DNA of 64,000 nucleotides from a virus. A model generated the notes under the pieces. That model did no database searches. It saw only the letters and a list, made by a program, of their open reading frames with translations, and was not told where the DNA came from. Numbering within the stretch: the stretch's first letter is position 1; the number at the start of each line of letters is the position of its first letter. The translations under genes and the position numbers were made by a program. The stretch lies in IMG/VR virus record IMGVR_UViG_3300045918_000320, positions 17,293 through 81,292 of that record. One strand, 5' to 3'. Of the stretch, positions 33,302 through 40,767 are shown piece after piece.

Positions 33302-33919
33302 ATGAAATTAAAACTTTTAACTAGTAATTCAAAATTAAAAAAAGATTCAATTTTTAACTTTGATATTCCGGCATATAAATCTAGTACCGGATTAATCACT
33401 TGCCCACACGCTAAAGACTGTATTTCTAATTGCTATGCTCGACAAGGTACTTATATTTTTAGCAATGTAAAAGCTAAACATGAAAAAAACTTACAGGCTA
33501 CTTTAGAAAATGATTTTTGCGAAAACATGATAATAGATGTTATTGAATCTAAAGCTAATATAATTAGAATTCATTCAGCCGGTGACTTTTATAATAAAGA
33601 ATATATTTCTAAATGGTTAAAAATTATTGACGCTTTGCCTCATGTAACTTTTTATGCATATACTAAAAGTTTTAAAATGTTTGATGGTATTGAATTGCCT
33701 AAAAATTTTAAAATTATTCAATCTCAAGGGGGGATTTATGAGATTGACGAAAATAAAGCTCATTCTAAAGTTTTTGAAAATGAATCTGATATACCTAAAA
33801 ATTATTCTAAAGCTATAGAATCGGATTTAAATGCGGTATATAATGATAAAATAGCTTTAGTTTACCATGGCAGTAAAAAACATAATGGCAATAGTTTTAT
33901 TAATAAAAAAATAGCTTAG
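33302..33919 (+). CDS. gp88-like phage protein (205 aa)
   Basis: Residues about 32-60 (TCPHAKDCISNCYARQGTY) and 88-115 (RIHSAGDFYNKEYISKW, then FYAYTKS) match the mycobacteriophage gene product 88 family. The cysteines (CPxAxxCxxxCYA) may bind a metal or iron-sulfur cluster. The biochemical role is not known. It has its own promoter and a GAGGGG site. Confidence 0.82.
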   Translation: MKLKLLTSNSKLKKDSIFNFDIPAYKSSTGLITCPHAKDCISNCYARQGTYIFSNVKAKHEKNLQATLENDFCENMIIDVIESKANIIRIHSAGDFYNKEYISKWLKIIDALPHVTFYAYTKSFKMFDGIELPKNFKIIQSQGGIYEIDENKAHSKVFENESDIPKNYSKAIESDLNAVYNDKIALVYHGSKKHNGNSFINKKIA

Positions 33920-33922
33920 TAC

Positions 33923-33951
33923 TTGACACAATGAATTAAAAATGTAATAAT
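33923..33951 (+). promoter_or_regulatory. Host-type promoter with conserved spacer, copy 3
   Basis: TTGACA, spacer CAATGAATTAAAAATGT (17), AATAAT. Confidence 0.75.
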
Positions 33952-33968
33952 AAATAAAAGGAGGATTT

Positions 33969-34229
33969 ATGGAATTAAGATCGAAACAAATTAGACAATT
34001 AGTAGGTAACAAATTTTTTACGGTAGAATTTATTAAAAAAGACGGTACTATTCGAGTAATGAATTGTAGATTGAACGTAAAAAAACATTTGAAAGGGGGA
34101 GAATTAAAACATAATCCCGAAGCTTTAAATCATTTAATTGTTTTTGATGTAGTAGCTAAAGAATATCGAACTATTAATTTAAATACACTTTTAAGAGTAA
34201 AATTTAATGGAATTGAACTATCATTTTAA
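33969..34229 (+). CDS. Conserved small phage protein, FTVEFIKKDGTIR type (86 aa)
   Basis: Pattern FFTVEFIKKDGTIRVMNCR, VKKHLKGGE, then D(V)AKEYRTINLNTLLR occurs in many phage proteins and looks like a small beta-barrel nucleic-acid-binding module. Exact role unknown. GGAGG site. Confidence 0.72.
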   Translation: MELRSKQIRQLVGNKFFTVEFIKKDGTIRVMNCRLNVKKHLKGGELKHNPEALNHLIVFDVVAKEYRTINLNTLLRVKFNGIELSF

Positions 34230-34244
34230 TACAAGGGGGATTTT

Positions 34245-34799
34245 ATGGGAACACGACACTTAATAATGGTACAATTAGATAATGAATATAAAGTAACTCA
34301 ATACGGTCAATGGGATGGCTATCCTACCGGTACGGGCAAAGATATAGTAGAGATACTAAAAAAGATTGACTTAAACCGGTTTAAAGCTCAATTGAGAGAC
34401 TTTACTTTGTTAGTACCTGAGGACATGGCATTCAATTCAGACATTGAAAATATGCTAGGTAATGACTTTAGTTCAAATTATCCTGAATTGTCGAGAAATA
34501 CAGGGGCTAAAATACTTGAATTAATTTATAATACTAATACAGGGTTAATTTTAGCCGATAATTTAGATTTTGGGAATGATTCGCTGTATTGTGAATGGGC
34601 GTATTGTATAAATCTAGATAAAAATACTTTAGAAATTTATCAGGGATTTAATAAAGATAGCTCTAAAGTAAATTATAGATTTGATAAAAATGCTAAAATT
34701 AGTATGGACTATTCAGCCGTAAAGTTTATAGGGGAATATCCTTTAGAAATGATTAGTGAGTCTTTAATGGAAAGATTAGAAAAAACTTTAGGAGAATAA
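34245..34799 (+). CDS. Conserved phage protein, MGTRHL...QYGQWDGYP type (184 aa)
   Basis: The N-terminus MGTRHLIMV, VTQYGQWDGYPTGTGKDI is a widespread phage and plasmid signature of unknown function. The rest is poorly conserved. AAGGGGG site. Confidence 0.8.
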   Translation: MGTRHLIMVQLDNEYKVTQYGQWDGYPTGTGKDIVEILKKIDLNRFKAQLRDFTLLVPEDMAFNSDIENMLGNDFSSNYPELSRNTGAKILELIYNTNTGLILADNLDFGNDSLYCEWAYCINLDKNTLEIYQGFNKDSSKVNYRFDKNAKISMDYSAVKFIGEYPLEMISESLMERLEKTLGE

Positions 34800-34800
34800 T

Positions 34801-34977
34801 ATGAGTACATTTACTTTTAAGCAATTAAAATTTACATCTAAAATTAAAGCCTGTAAAGATTATATAACAGGGCAAGGGCTAAAGGTTAGTGATTTAAGAT
34901 TAGATGAAACTTATACTATTTTATGGCAAAATGATAATTTCCAATATGCTCATTCTGGAAAATATATAGGAGAATAA
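34801..34977 (+). CDS. Hypothetical protein (58 aa)
   Basis: Starts MSTFTFKQLKFTSKIKACKD and ends AHSGKYIGE. AGGAG lies before the ATG in the end of the previous gene. Same TAGGAGAATAAT-ATG junction precedes the next gene, suggesting coupled expression. Unknown. Confidence 0.65.
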   Translation: MSTFTFKQLKFTSKIKACKDYITGQGLKVSDLRLDETYTILWQNDNFQYAHSGKYIGE

Positions 34978-34978
34978 T

Positions 34979-35197
34979 ATGAAAGTACTATTTAAAAGAT
35001 CGGAGAAGGCAGCTAATAGTTTTAAAATTGAAAGACAATGTTATAACATAAATGAAACTTTTACTAAATATGACAAGTTAACTAGTTTAGATTTAGTAAC
35101 TAAAATAGAAGGTAAGGAATATAGATTTGAATTAAATAGAAATGAGATTTTAGATTTAATTAAACGTCTAAATGATTCTTTAAATGGAGGCTATTAA
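34979..35197 (+). CDS. Hypothetical protein (72 aa)
   Basis: Basic beta-helix protein (KVLFKRSEKAANSFKIERQ; C-terminal DLIKRLNDSLNGG). Good AGGAG site. Unknown. Confidence 0.65.
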   Translation: MKVLFKRSEKAANSFKIERQCYNINETFTKYDKLTSLDLVTKIEGKEYRFELNRNEILDLIKRLNDSLNGGY

Positions 35198-35198
35198 A

Positions 35199-35387
35199 AT
35201 GAAACAATTTTTATTTATAACTACAATATTTTTAAGTTTTTGTTTAGGAATGTACTCAATAATTGAAATGGTTCAAATTAAAACAATCCTAAAGCATTAT
35301 CCTAAAGCTAAAATTTCAATGGCAATAGGCATTAAAATAGATAAACCTAAAGGATGTAACAACACTTTTAAATGTAGAGTAGGATAA
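35199..35387 (+). CDS. Small membrane or secreted protein (62 aa)
   Basis: ATG at 35199 follows GGAGG. N-terminal hydrophobic stretch KQFLFITTIFLSFCLGMYSI (signal anchor), then a basic tail with two cysteines. Unknown. Confidence 0.65.
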   Translation: MKQFLFITTIFLSFCLGMYSIIEMVQIKTILKHYPKAKISMAIGIKIDKPKGCNNTFKCRVG

Positions 35388-35391
35388 TTTT

Positions 35392-35877
35392 ATGAGAATA
35401 ATAATATTAAGTTTATTTCTAATTGGATGCGGTAAACCTAAAATATTAAGTATTGAACCTAAAATGCAATACTTGATAAATAATTTTGAACAAAAATCTA
35501 AAATACTAGGTAAACCTATCAAAATTGATAACTTGATATTAGAATTTAAAGATACTTATAACAATGAGTCAATTTTGGGACAGTGCGGTATTAAGAATAA
35601 TACTCCTAAAATAACTATTAAAAAGAGCTATTTTGAGGCATCTAATAAGGCATTAAAAGAAATTATAGTATTCCACGAGCTTGGACATTGTTTATTAAAT
35701 AGAGATCATTTAAGCGGATACGATTATGGAAATCATAGATTGTATAGTATAATGAATGCTTATGAGTTTAATGATGAAATGTATAAATTAAATTATGATT
35801 ATTACCTAAAGGAGCTTTTCGGAGTAATTAATTATACTGAAATTCCGACTAGGACAGATTTTATATTTGAAGATTAA
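35392..35877 (+). CDS. Lipoprotein metallopeptidase candidate (161 aa)
   Basis: Signal peptide with lipobox LIGC at residues 10-13, so a predicted envelope lipoprotein. HELGHCLLNRDH at 95-106 gives HExxH with Asp105/His106 as third-ligand candidates, and SIMNAYEF supplies a possible Met-turn, as in metzincins. The same architecture recurs at 59219-59725. Substrate unknown; lysis, superinfection exclusion or envelope remodelling are options. Confidence 0.75.
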   Translation: MRIIILSLFLIGCGKPKILSIEPKMQYLINNFEQKSKILGKPIKIDNLILEFKDTYNNESILGQCGIKNNTPKITIKKSYFEASNKALKEIIVFHELGHCLLNRDHLSGYDYGNHRLYSIMNAYEFNDEMYKLNYDYYLKELFGVINYTEIPTRTDFIFED

Positions 35878-35912
35878 GATTTAAAACTAAAGGAAAAAAG
35901 GAGGATAAGAAA

Positions 35913-36170
35913 ATGTTAACAGAAATTTTAAGTGGTATAGTCTTAGTAATATTAGCAGTAACCTTGCTTATAGTGGTACTGGCACTATTAGGCTTTGCCT
36001 TTACAGGATTGTTAATTGAAAATAGAAATGTTGTTAGTAAAGCTTTTGGAATATTTATGGGAATTTGGGGGAGCTTTTTAATTACTGGATTGTGCTTAAT
36101 AACTTTACACTGGACATCTATTCCTACAGAGGTTAAAGCTCAATGGAATGGATTTACTAAAGGAGTATAG
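35913..36170 (+). CDS. Two-helix membrane protein (85 aa)
   Basis: Hydrophobic segments at about 5-35 (IVLVILAVTLLIVVLALLGF) and 45-68 (FGIFMGIWGSFLITGLCL). Size and topology are compatible with a holin, but no family is recognised. AAGGAGGA site. Confidence 0.68.
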   Translation: MLTEILSGIVLVILAVTLLIVVLALLGFAFTGLLIENRNVVSKAFGIFMGIWGSFLITGLCLITLHWTSIPTEVKAQWNGFTKGV

Positions 36171-36171
36171 A

Positions 36172-36390
36172 ATGAATACAGTAAAAAAATATGAAAACAG
36201 AAAACTTTATTTTGATGGAAAATATATAACATTATTAGATATTATTGCAATGTTAAAACGAGGTGAATCTGTTACAGTAGTTAGCCATAAAGACGGTTTA
36301 GACGTTACCAATAGCGTTTTAAAAGAAGCTTTATTATTTTTAAATATAAGTACAGACTCACTAATTGAAATGGTTAAAAAAGGCGAATAA
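36172..36390 (+). CDS. PhaR-type (PHB_acc_N-like) DNA-binding protein (72 aa)
   Basis: Residues 3-60 match the N-terminal DNA-binding domain of polyhydroxyalkanoate synthesis regulators: VKKYENRKLY, KYITLLDIIAMLKRGE, then DVTNSVLKEAL (family: KYxNRRLYDT..SxYITLxDL..LV+xG..F.V.D...GxDxTxxVL). Only that domain is present, without the PHB granule-binding part. It could act as a transcription factor or affect host PHA storage. Start at 36172 follows AAAGGAG. Confidence 0.75.
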   Translation: MNTVKKYENRKLYFDGKYITLLDIIAMLKRGESVTVVSHKDGLDVTNSVLKEALLFLNISTDSLIEMVKKGE

Positions 36391-36391
36391 T

Positions 36392-36502
36392 ATGCTTAAA
36401 ACAATAAGACATTTTGAAGATCAAATATTATTTATAATTATAGCCGGCAATTGTTTAGTATGGCTTTACAGTTTTACACTGGCTCAGTTGTTTAATTATT
36501 AA
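36392..36502 (+). CDS. 36-residue membrane peptide
   Basis: MLKTIRHFEDQ followed by a hydrophobic helix (ILFIIIAGNCLVWLYSF). AGGCG lies upstream. Packed directly behind the PhaR-like gene. Likely a real small membrane protein. Confidence 0.5.
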   Translation: MLKTIRHFEDQILFIIIAGNCLVWLYSFTLAQLFNY

Positions 36503-36577
36503 AACTCCCTAAAGGAGCTTTACAGTTAAACTTTTTTGTGATAGATTTATAAATAGGGAAATACCCTTGGAGGAAAT

Positions 36578-36685
36578 ATGAGTAAAATAATTTTAATTTT
36601 AGCAGCAATAAGCATTTTAGCAAGTTGCACCACTAACACAGTAAAAAAGAATATTATTCCTCGGCAAGGATCTAGCCGAAATTAA
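36578..36685 (+). CDS. 35-residue lipoprotein
   Basis: Signal peptide with lipobox LASC (residues 14-17) and an 18-residue mature part. GGAGG is 4 bp before the ATG. Size and type recall Rz1-like outer-membrane spanins, though it has little proline. The 75 bp before it hold only a weak CTCC/GGAG hairpin. Confidence 0.65.
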   Translation: MSKIILILAAISILASCTTNTVKKNIIPRQGSSRN

Positions 36686-36709
36686 TAATCAAATACCTAG
36701 GAGGTACGT

Positions 36710-36904
36710 ATGTTTACAGGTATTACAAATGCAGAAATGAGAGAGTTTGAAGAATTTCTAGAATCAGAAGCAGCGGATGCTTTAATGGCAGATCCTGATG
36801 TAATAGCTTTTTTTAAAGCTTTACGAGATGAAGTAGTGGATAGCTATTATCCTCCATTGGTTTTGGAGGAAGATGTTGAAGAGGAATATCCGGAGGTGGC
36901 GTAA
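36710..36904 (+). CDS. Acidic hypothetical protein (64 aa)
   Basis: Very acidic (FEEFLESEAADALMADPD; ends EEDVEEEYPEVA). AGGAGG site. Could be a DNA-mimic or inhibitor by charge, but this is speculation. Confidence 0.68.
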   Translation: MFTGITNAEMREFEEFLESEAADALMADPDVIAFFKALRDEVVDSYYPPLVLEEDVEEEYPEVA

Positions 36905-37122
36905 TGAGTGCTAATGCAGCTTATTTAATCACTAAAGTATATTCTAACCTGAAACAAAGAGGAGAAGAAGAATTGGCAATGCCTTTAGAATTATTGTATA
37001 AAAGATACAATAAAGCTCACCAAAGAGATAAAGGAAAAATATTCCAAGATTTTCTTGACTATTGTAATGATTATGATATAAATATAAGAGAAGAACAAAT
37101 TTCAGAAAAGGAAGCGGCATAG
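36904..37122 (+). CDS. Helical hypothetical protein (72 aa)
   Basis: ATGA-type overlap with the acidic gene. Helical and charged (LKQRGEEELAMPLELLYKR). Its stop codon lies inside a perfect 9-bp inverted repeat (37107-37131). Confidence 0.68.
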   Translation: MSANAAYLITKVYSNLKQRGEEELAMPLELLYKRYNKAHQRDKGKIFQDFLDYCNDYDINIREEQISEKEAA

Positions 37123-37131
37123 CCGCTTCCC
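37107..37131. repeat. Perfect inverted repeat over a stop codon
   Basis: GGAAGCGGC-ATA-GCCGCTTCC spans the end of the gene at 36904-37122. No T tract follows, so it is not a standard terminator. It could protect the mRNA 3' end or bind a protein. Confidence 0.55.
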
Positions 37132-37146
37132 CTTGAGGGAGGATTT

Positions 37147-37557
37147 ATGAAATTAATTATACTTTTATTTTTTGTATCTCTGCTGCAAAGTTGTGCTAGC
37201 CATTTAACTAAAGAAGATAAGCAGGCTGTAGTCCGAGTACATACTAGATGTACTCTAGAATTTCTAGACATTTTAAAAACAAATGACCAAAGATTTACTG
37301 CTGAATATTGCCGGAGATTTTTAAGTAAGATAGCCGGTTCAGATCAACATGATGTACCTAAATTAGTATTTAATTATAAAGCTAAAATTAATGTAGCCAG
37401 AATATTAAAAACTGGAACTATAAAAGATATACAAGATTTACCTATTGAGTATGCAACAGAAACGGCTAAACAAATTGATGATACATTTAATGAAACTACA
37501 GAATTCTTTTACGAAAAAGAAATGGACAATAGAATAAATACTAAATTAGGAGTATAG
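37147..37557 (+). CDS. Lipoprotein (136 aa)
   Basis: Signal peptide with lipobox LLQSC (residues 12-16). The mature part is helical and contains two cysteines (RCTLEFLDIL, YCRRFLSKI). Predicted envelope protein; function unknown. GGGAGGA site. Confidence 0.72.
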   Translation: MKLIILLFFVSLLQSCASHLTKEDKQAVVRVHTRCTLEFLDILKTNDQRFTAEYCRRFLSKIAGSDQHDVPKLVFNYKAKINVARILKTGTIKDIQDLPIEYATETAKQIDDTFNETTEFFYEKEMDNRINTKLGV

Positions 37558-37558
37558 G

Positions 37559-37879
37559 ATGAGAATAATTAAAGCTATAGCACATTTTATAATGAGGATA
37601 TTAGGACTTAGAGTTTATCCTATTGGTAGCTTATTATTTCAAACTCAGCACCATTTATATTTTATCTTAGAAGATTATCAGGAAGGTAGAGCTATTTTAA
37701 TTGACGAATTTGGAATGTTACTGTATATTAAAAAAGAAGATCTTAAAGCCAATTTTGAAGAAGTATTAGCAGTATTTAGAGATGGTAAAATTCAGTCAGT
37801 GAAGGAAATAATAGGAGATACTGTTTACTTAGATAATGAAACGGTAATGCTTTCAGATTTAAACGAAGGGAGTAACTAA
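37559..37879 (+). CDS. Hypothetical protein (106 aa)
   Basis: N-terminal amphipathic or weakly hydrophobic helix (IIKAIAHFIMRILGLRVYPI), then a beta-rich domain. May associate with the membrane. Unknown. Confidence 0.68.
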   Translation: MRIIKAIAHFIMRILGLRVYPIGSLLFQTQHHLYFILEDYQEGRAILIDEFGMLLYIKKEDLKANFEEVLAVFRDGKIQSVKEIIGDTVYLDNETVMLSDLNEGSN

Positions 37880-38040
37880 TGAATTATGTAGAGTATGTAT
37901 TAAGTTTAATAAATGATAAAAACGAAATAGTAGTAGACGATAGATTTAAATTACAAGTAGCTATTACTATTATAAATCAACATGATCATTTAAAAAGAGC
38001 TTTAGAATTAGGTGTTAAAGATAAGGTTAAATTACAATAA
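37879..38040 (+). CDS. Helical hypothetical protein (53 aa)
   Basis: Starts MNYVEYVLSLINDKNEIVVD. AAGGGAG precedes it and its TAA shares a base with the next ATG. Unknown. Confidence 0.65.
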   Translation: MNYVEYVLSLINDKNEIVVDDRFKLQVAITIINQHDHLKRALELGVKDKVKLQ

Positions 38041-38249
38041 TGAAATGTACTAATAAAGACGATACTTATTTTTTACAAGATAGCAGTAATGATACTTTTA
38101 TTTCGTATTTTGATTCATTAGTAAATATTTTTGGAGAATGGACTCCTCACAAATATGGAGCATTAGGTACTAGAGGCGGATATTGGGGAAACGAAATTAA
38201 AGTGGAGGTTTTTAGATCTCCTCTAATTATAGTAATATTTAAAGGATAA
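38040..38249 (+). CDS. SPLL-tail family small protein (69 aa)
   Basis: First member of the family from the left. Ends KVEVFRSPLIIVIFKG, matching the shared C-terminal pattern (S/A)PL(L/I)xxI(I/F). The rest (GEWTPHKYGALGTRGGYW) is unlike other members. The AAGGA encoded in the last codons serves as ribosome site for the next gene. Confidence 0.72.
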   Translation: MKCTNKDDTYFLQDSSNDTFISYFDSLVNIFGEWTPHKYGALGTRGGYWGNEIKVEVFRSPLIIVIFKG

Positions 38250-38252
38250 TAA

Positions 38253-38609
38253 ATGAAATTACACGAATTGGCTAAAGAATTAAACACAAAAGCTACAGAA
38301 TTATTAAAAAAAGCTACAGAGCTTAACATGGAAATTAAATCTGTAAATGCTCACGTAAGCTTAGAGGACGAGCAAACTTTAAGAAATGAGTTTGGAATTG
38401 TTGTATCGGGAGGCTCGCTAATTACTCCTATTGCCTTTGTAAGACGTTTAGGATTGGATGCTAACAATATGATGAGATACGAATTAGTTGAAGCTGAAAT
38501 TTGTGAGAATGGATTTGTAGAAATTAAATCTAGAAAAGAATTTAATAGTCGTACCAGAGCATTCCATGAATTAGGATACAAAAATGGTCATTTAGAAATG
38601 GATGTATAA
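38253..38609 (+). CDS. IF2_N-domain protein (118 aa)
   Basis: Residues 1-48 (MKLHELAKELNTKATELLKK, then LNMEIKSVNAHVSLED) match the N-terminal domain of bacterial translation initiation factor IF-2 (LAKELGVSSKELLxxLxELGIxVKSxxSxL). No GTPase domain follows; residues 50-118 are a different beta-rich part (NEFGIVVSGGSLITP). It could bind the ribosome or DNA, as this domain type does. Confidence 0.75.
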   Translation: MKLHELAKELNTKATELLKKATELNMEIKSVNAHVSLEDEQTLRNEFGIVVSGGSLITPIAFVRRLGLDANNMMRYELVEAEICENGFVEIKSRKEFNSRTRAFHELGYKNGHLEMDV

Positions 38610-38789
38610 ATGAAATTTATTTGTAATATAGCATCTTTAGTATCTATGTTTATGTTTGTAGGCTGTACAGCAATTTCATTGCTTACAGCTATTAATTTAG
38701 ATTTTGGTGCGAGTATTGGCTATGGACTTTTAGCTGGTGTTCATTTTGTTCTTATGGTAATATTTGGATATATTTCTATAAAAGCTTAG
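38610..38789 (+). CDS. Two-helix membrane protein (59 aa)
   Basis: Hydrophobic helices at about 4-27 (with a VGC lipobox-like site at 17-19) and 38-56. ATG directly follows the previous stop. Unknown; small holin-like topology. Confidence 0.6.
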   Translation: MKFICNIASLVSMFMFVGCTAISLLTAINLDFGASIGYGLLAGVHFVLMVIFGYISIKA

Positions 38790-38798
38790 GGAGTTTTT

Positions 38799-39164
38799 AT
38801 GTGGAAAATTTTGAATAAAAGTAATGGTCAGGAATTAATATTTAAAACTGATAGCGACTTTTGTCAGTGGTATGACAATACACATTTAGCACAATACGAA
38901 AGCTCAGTAGGTGCTATGGATCAAGCTAAAGATCAGCAAAATGGATACTATATAGGTTTAGGATACTATTTAAACTATATTGATATTCCGGATTACGTAT
39001 CCTATCCGCCTAAAAAAGAAGAAACTAAAACTTGTCAGCATCCCAGAAAATATTTAAATAAAATTAGCAATAGTTTAGAATTTATGGTTTGTCCGGATTG
39101 TAAAGAAGAAGTAAAAGAAGAGCCAGTAGTTAATAAAAATACTGGATGGGAATGGGGATTTTGA
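38799..39164 (+). CDS. Zinc-binding hypothetical protein (121 aa)
   Basis: Cys/His set CQHPRKYL...CPDC near residues 78-101 forms a zinc-ribbon-like site, followed by an acidic linker. GGGAG site. It overlaps the Cas4-like nuclease gene by 19 bp and may be its partner. Confidence 0.68.
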   Translation: MWKILNKSNGQELIFKTDSDFCQWYDNTHLAQYESSVGAMDQAKDQQNGYYIGLGYYLNYIDIPDYVSYPPKKEETKTCQHPRKYLNKISNSLEFMVCPDCKEEVKEEPVVNKNTGWEWGF

Positions 39165-40012
39165 AACTGTCACACTCTGCTAAAGATCTTTGGAAAACCT
39201 GCAAATACAAATGGCATTTACATTACCAAAAAAGATATCGCTCTGTCAGAGTTAGCTCTGCATTAGCTTTTGGAAATAGCTTTGACTTAGCTTTAAACGA
39301 ATTATTGCTAACTAAAGATTTGCTAAAAGCTGCAGATGTTTTCTGGAATAGCTGGGAAGAATGGAAATATAAACCACTAATTGATTTTTATAAATCTGAT
39401 TTTAATTCAGATTTATTATCCAAATCAGATCTAGACGAAATTCAAGCAGTAGAGGCAGATGCCGATCTACAGGATCATTTATTAAATTGGTACTCACTCC
39501 GAGCTAAAGGTCTTAGGATGCTAGCAGAATATGATCTTCAGATCATGCCTAGCCTAGCTGAGATCATTTCTATTCAAGGAGAGTTTGAAATACCTATCCC
39601 AAATACAGAACACACTGTAGGAGGTAAATTAGATTTAATAGCACGTATTGGAGAACACACTTATATTCTAGATAACAAAACTACTAGTCAGCCTTATGCC
39701 AAAAATAGTTGTCAAACTAAAGAGCAGACAGCTTTATATGCAAGAGGAGTGCCAGAATACGATTCTAATGTAGGATTTTTAACTATAAACAAAAAAGATT
39801 TTAGAACACAAATTTTGTTAGGGCAAGCTCCTAAAGAATTACAAGAATCTGTAATGCAAGATTTTGTATCTATGGCTACAGAAATTGATAATACTACAGA
39901 ATTTGACAAGAATAAAAAAGGATGTTATTCTTTTGGTAGCAAGTGTCAGTTTTATTCGCATTGCTGGGGAGAAGGATTCAGTGAAAACATTTATGAAGCT
40001 GAAAAAGAATAA
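39146..40012 (+). CDS. Cas4/RecB-like PD-(D/E)XK nuclease (288 aa)
   Basis: N-terminal LSHSAKDLWKTCKYKWHLHY (with a cysteine), central FGNSFDLALNELL, catalytic GGKLDLIARI...YILDNKTT (D...D-x-K), a QTxLYAxG motif, and C-terminal CYSFGSKCQFYSHCW. The four cysteines fit an iron-sulfur cluster as in Cas4 and AddB-type nucleases. Likely processes DNA ends for recombination with the ERF protein nearby. Start uncertain: ATG 39146, ATG 39152 or TTG 39161. Confidence 0.88.
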   Translation: MGMGILKLSHSAKDLWKTCKYKWHLHYQKRYRSVRVSSALAFGNSFDLALNELLLTKDLLKAADVFWNSWEEWKYKPLIDFYKSDFNSDLLSKSDLDEIQAVEADADLQDHLLNWYSLRAKGLRMLAEYDLQIMPSLAEIISIQGEFEIPIPNTEHTVGGKLDLIARIGEHTYILDNKTTSQPYAKNSCQTKEQTALYARGVPEYDSNVGFLTINKKDFRTQILLGQAPKELQESVMQDFVSMATEIDNTTEFDKNKKGCYSFGSKCQFYSHCWGEGFSENIYEAEKE

Positions 40013-40203
40013 TGAAAAGAAATAATTTACATAATTATTATACCGCCCACAGATTATCACATGATATACTATATCTATTAAAAGGATATGCACCTTGGAT
40101 TACAGGCACTTATGTAAAGTATTACGGAAAGGAAACTCACTATCTTATAGATATGGTAACAATAGATAATGCAAAATTATTAAGGATTATTTTTGAAATA
40201 TAA
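40012..40203 (+). CDS. SPLL-tail family small protein (63 aa)
   Basis: ATG overlaps the nuclease stop. Ends MVTIDNAKLLRIIFEI. The codons for LRIIFE read TTAAGGATTATTTTTGAA and contain AGGA plus the TTG start of the next gene. Confidence 0.72.
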   Translation: MKRNNLHNYYTAHRLSHDILYLLKGYAPWITGTYVKYYGKETHYLIDMVTIDNAKLLRIIFEI

Positions 40204-40372
40204 AAACACAGAATTATATTTTATCTACAGATCAAAACTCCGATACTGTTTTACAGGTTTAAATTACTTATATGATACTTACGAAATATTAAATCTAACA
40301 AATAATGAAAAAATTTTTTTAAATAGAAAAATATTAATATCTCCTATGCTGAGAGAAATTTATGAGTTATAA
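40193..40372 (+). CDS. SPLL-tail family small protein, TTG start (59 aa)
   Basis: TTG at 40193, placed by the AGGA 7 bp upstream. Reads MKYKNTELYFIYRSKLRYC and ends KILISPMLREIYEL. The next ATG lies inside the codons of IYE. Confidence 0.68.
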   Translation: MKYKNTELYFIYRSKLRYCFTGLNYLYDTYEILNLTNNEKIFLNRKILISPMLREIYEL

Positions 40373-40556
40373 ATTAAAAACTAGTGATTTAGTTTGTATA
40401 TTTTGGGATAAAGATTTTGATATAGGATTTTACGTGCATCTAAATAATAAACATTTATATACTAAAAATAGTTCATTTGTTAGCAATTTACCAAAATATA
40501 AAATAGAATTAATAAGTAGTCCTTTACTTAGAGTAATTTACACTGGAGATTTTTAA
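40362..40556 (+). CDS. SPLL-tail family small protein (64 aa)
   Basis: Starts MSYKLKTSDLVCIFWDKDFD and ends IELISSPLLRVIYTGDF. GAGAG from the previous tail acts as ribosome site; its own GGAGATTTT precedes the next gene. Confidence 0.75.
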   Translation: MSYKLKTSDLVCIFWDKDFDIGFYVHLNNKHLYTKNSSFVSNLPKYKIELISSPLLRVIYTGDF

Positions 40557-40557
40557 A

Positions 40558-40767
40558 ATGGAAAAAGCAATAAAGACTTACAAAATCATAAATGTATTAA
40601 GTATAATATGTTTAGCTATTTGGGCAGCAGCATTTTTATTTTCAAATAAACCTATAGAAACTATTGACAAGATAATAATAGCTATGTTAGTATTTAAGAG
40701 TATTAATTATAATCTAAAAGAAAATGAATTTTTAGATGAGTTTAAACCGGAGGAAAAAAATGAGTAA
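40558..40767 (+). CDS. Small membrane protein (69 aa)
   Basis: Hydrophobic segment at about 10-30 (INVLSIICLAIWAAAFLFS), then IDKIIIAMLVF. Charged C-terminus. Overlaps the ERF gene by 8 bp. Unknown. Confidence 0.68.
   Translation: MEKAIKTYKIINVLSIICLAIWAAAFLFSNKPIETIDKIIIAMLVFKSINYNLKENEFLDEFKPEEKNE

Noticed and set aside
36503-36577. Possible terminator between the 36-aa and 35-aa micro-genes
   Set aside because: Only a 4-bp stem (CTCC/GGAG) and no T tract directly after it.
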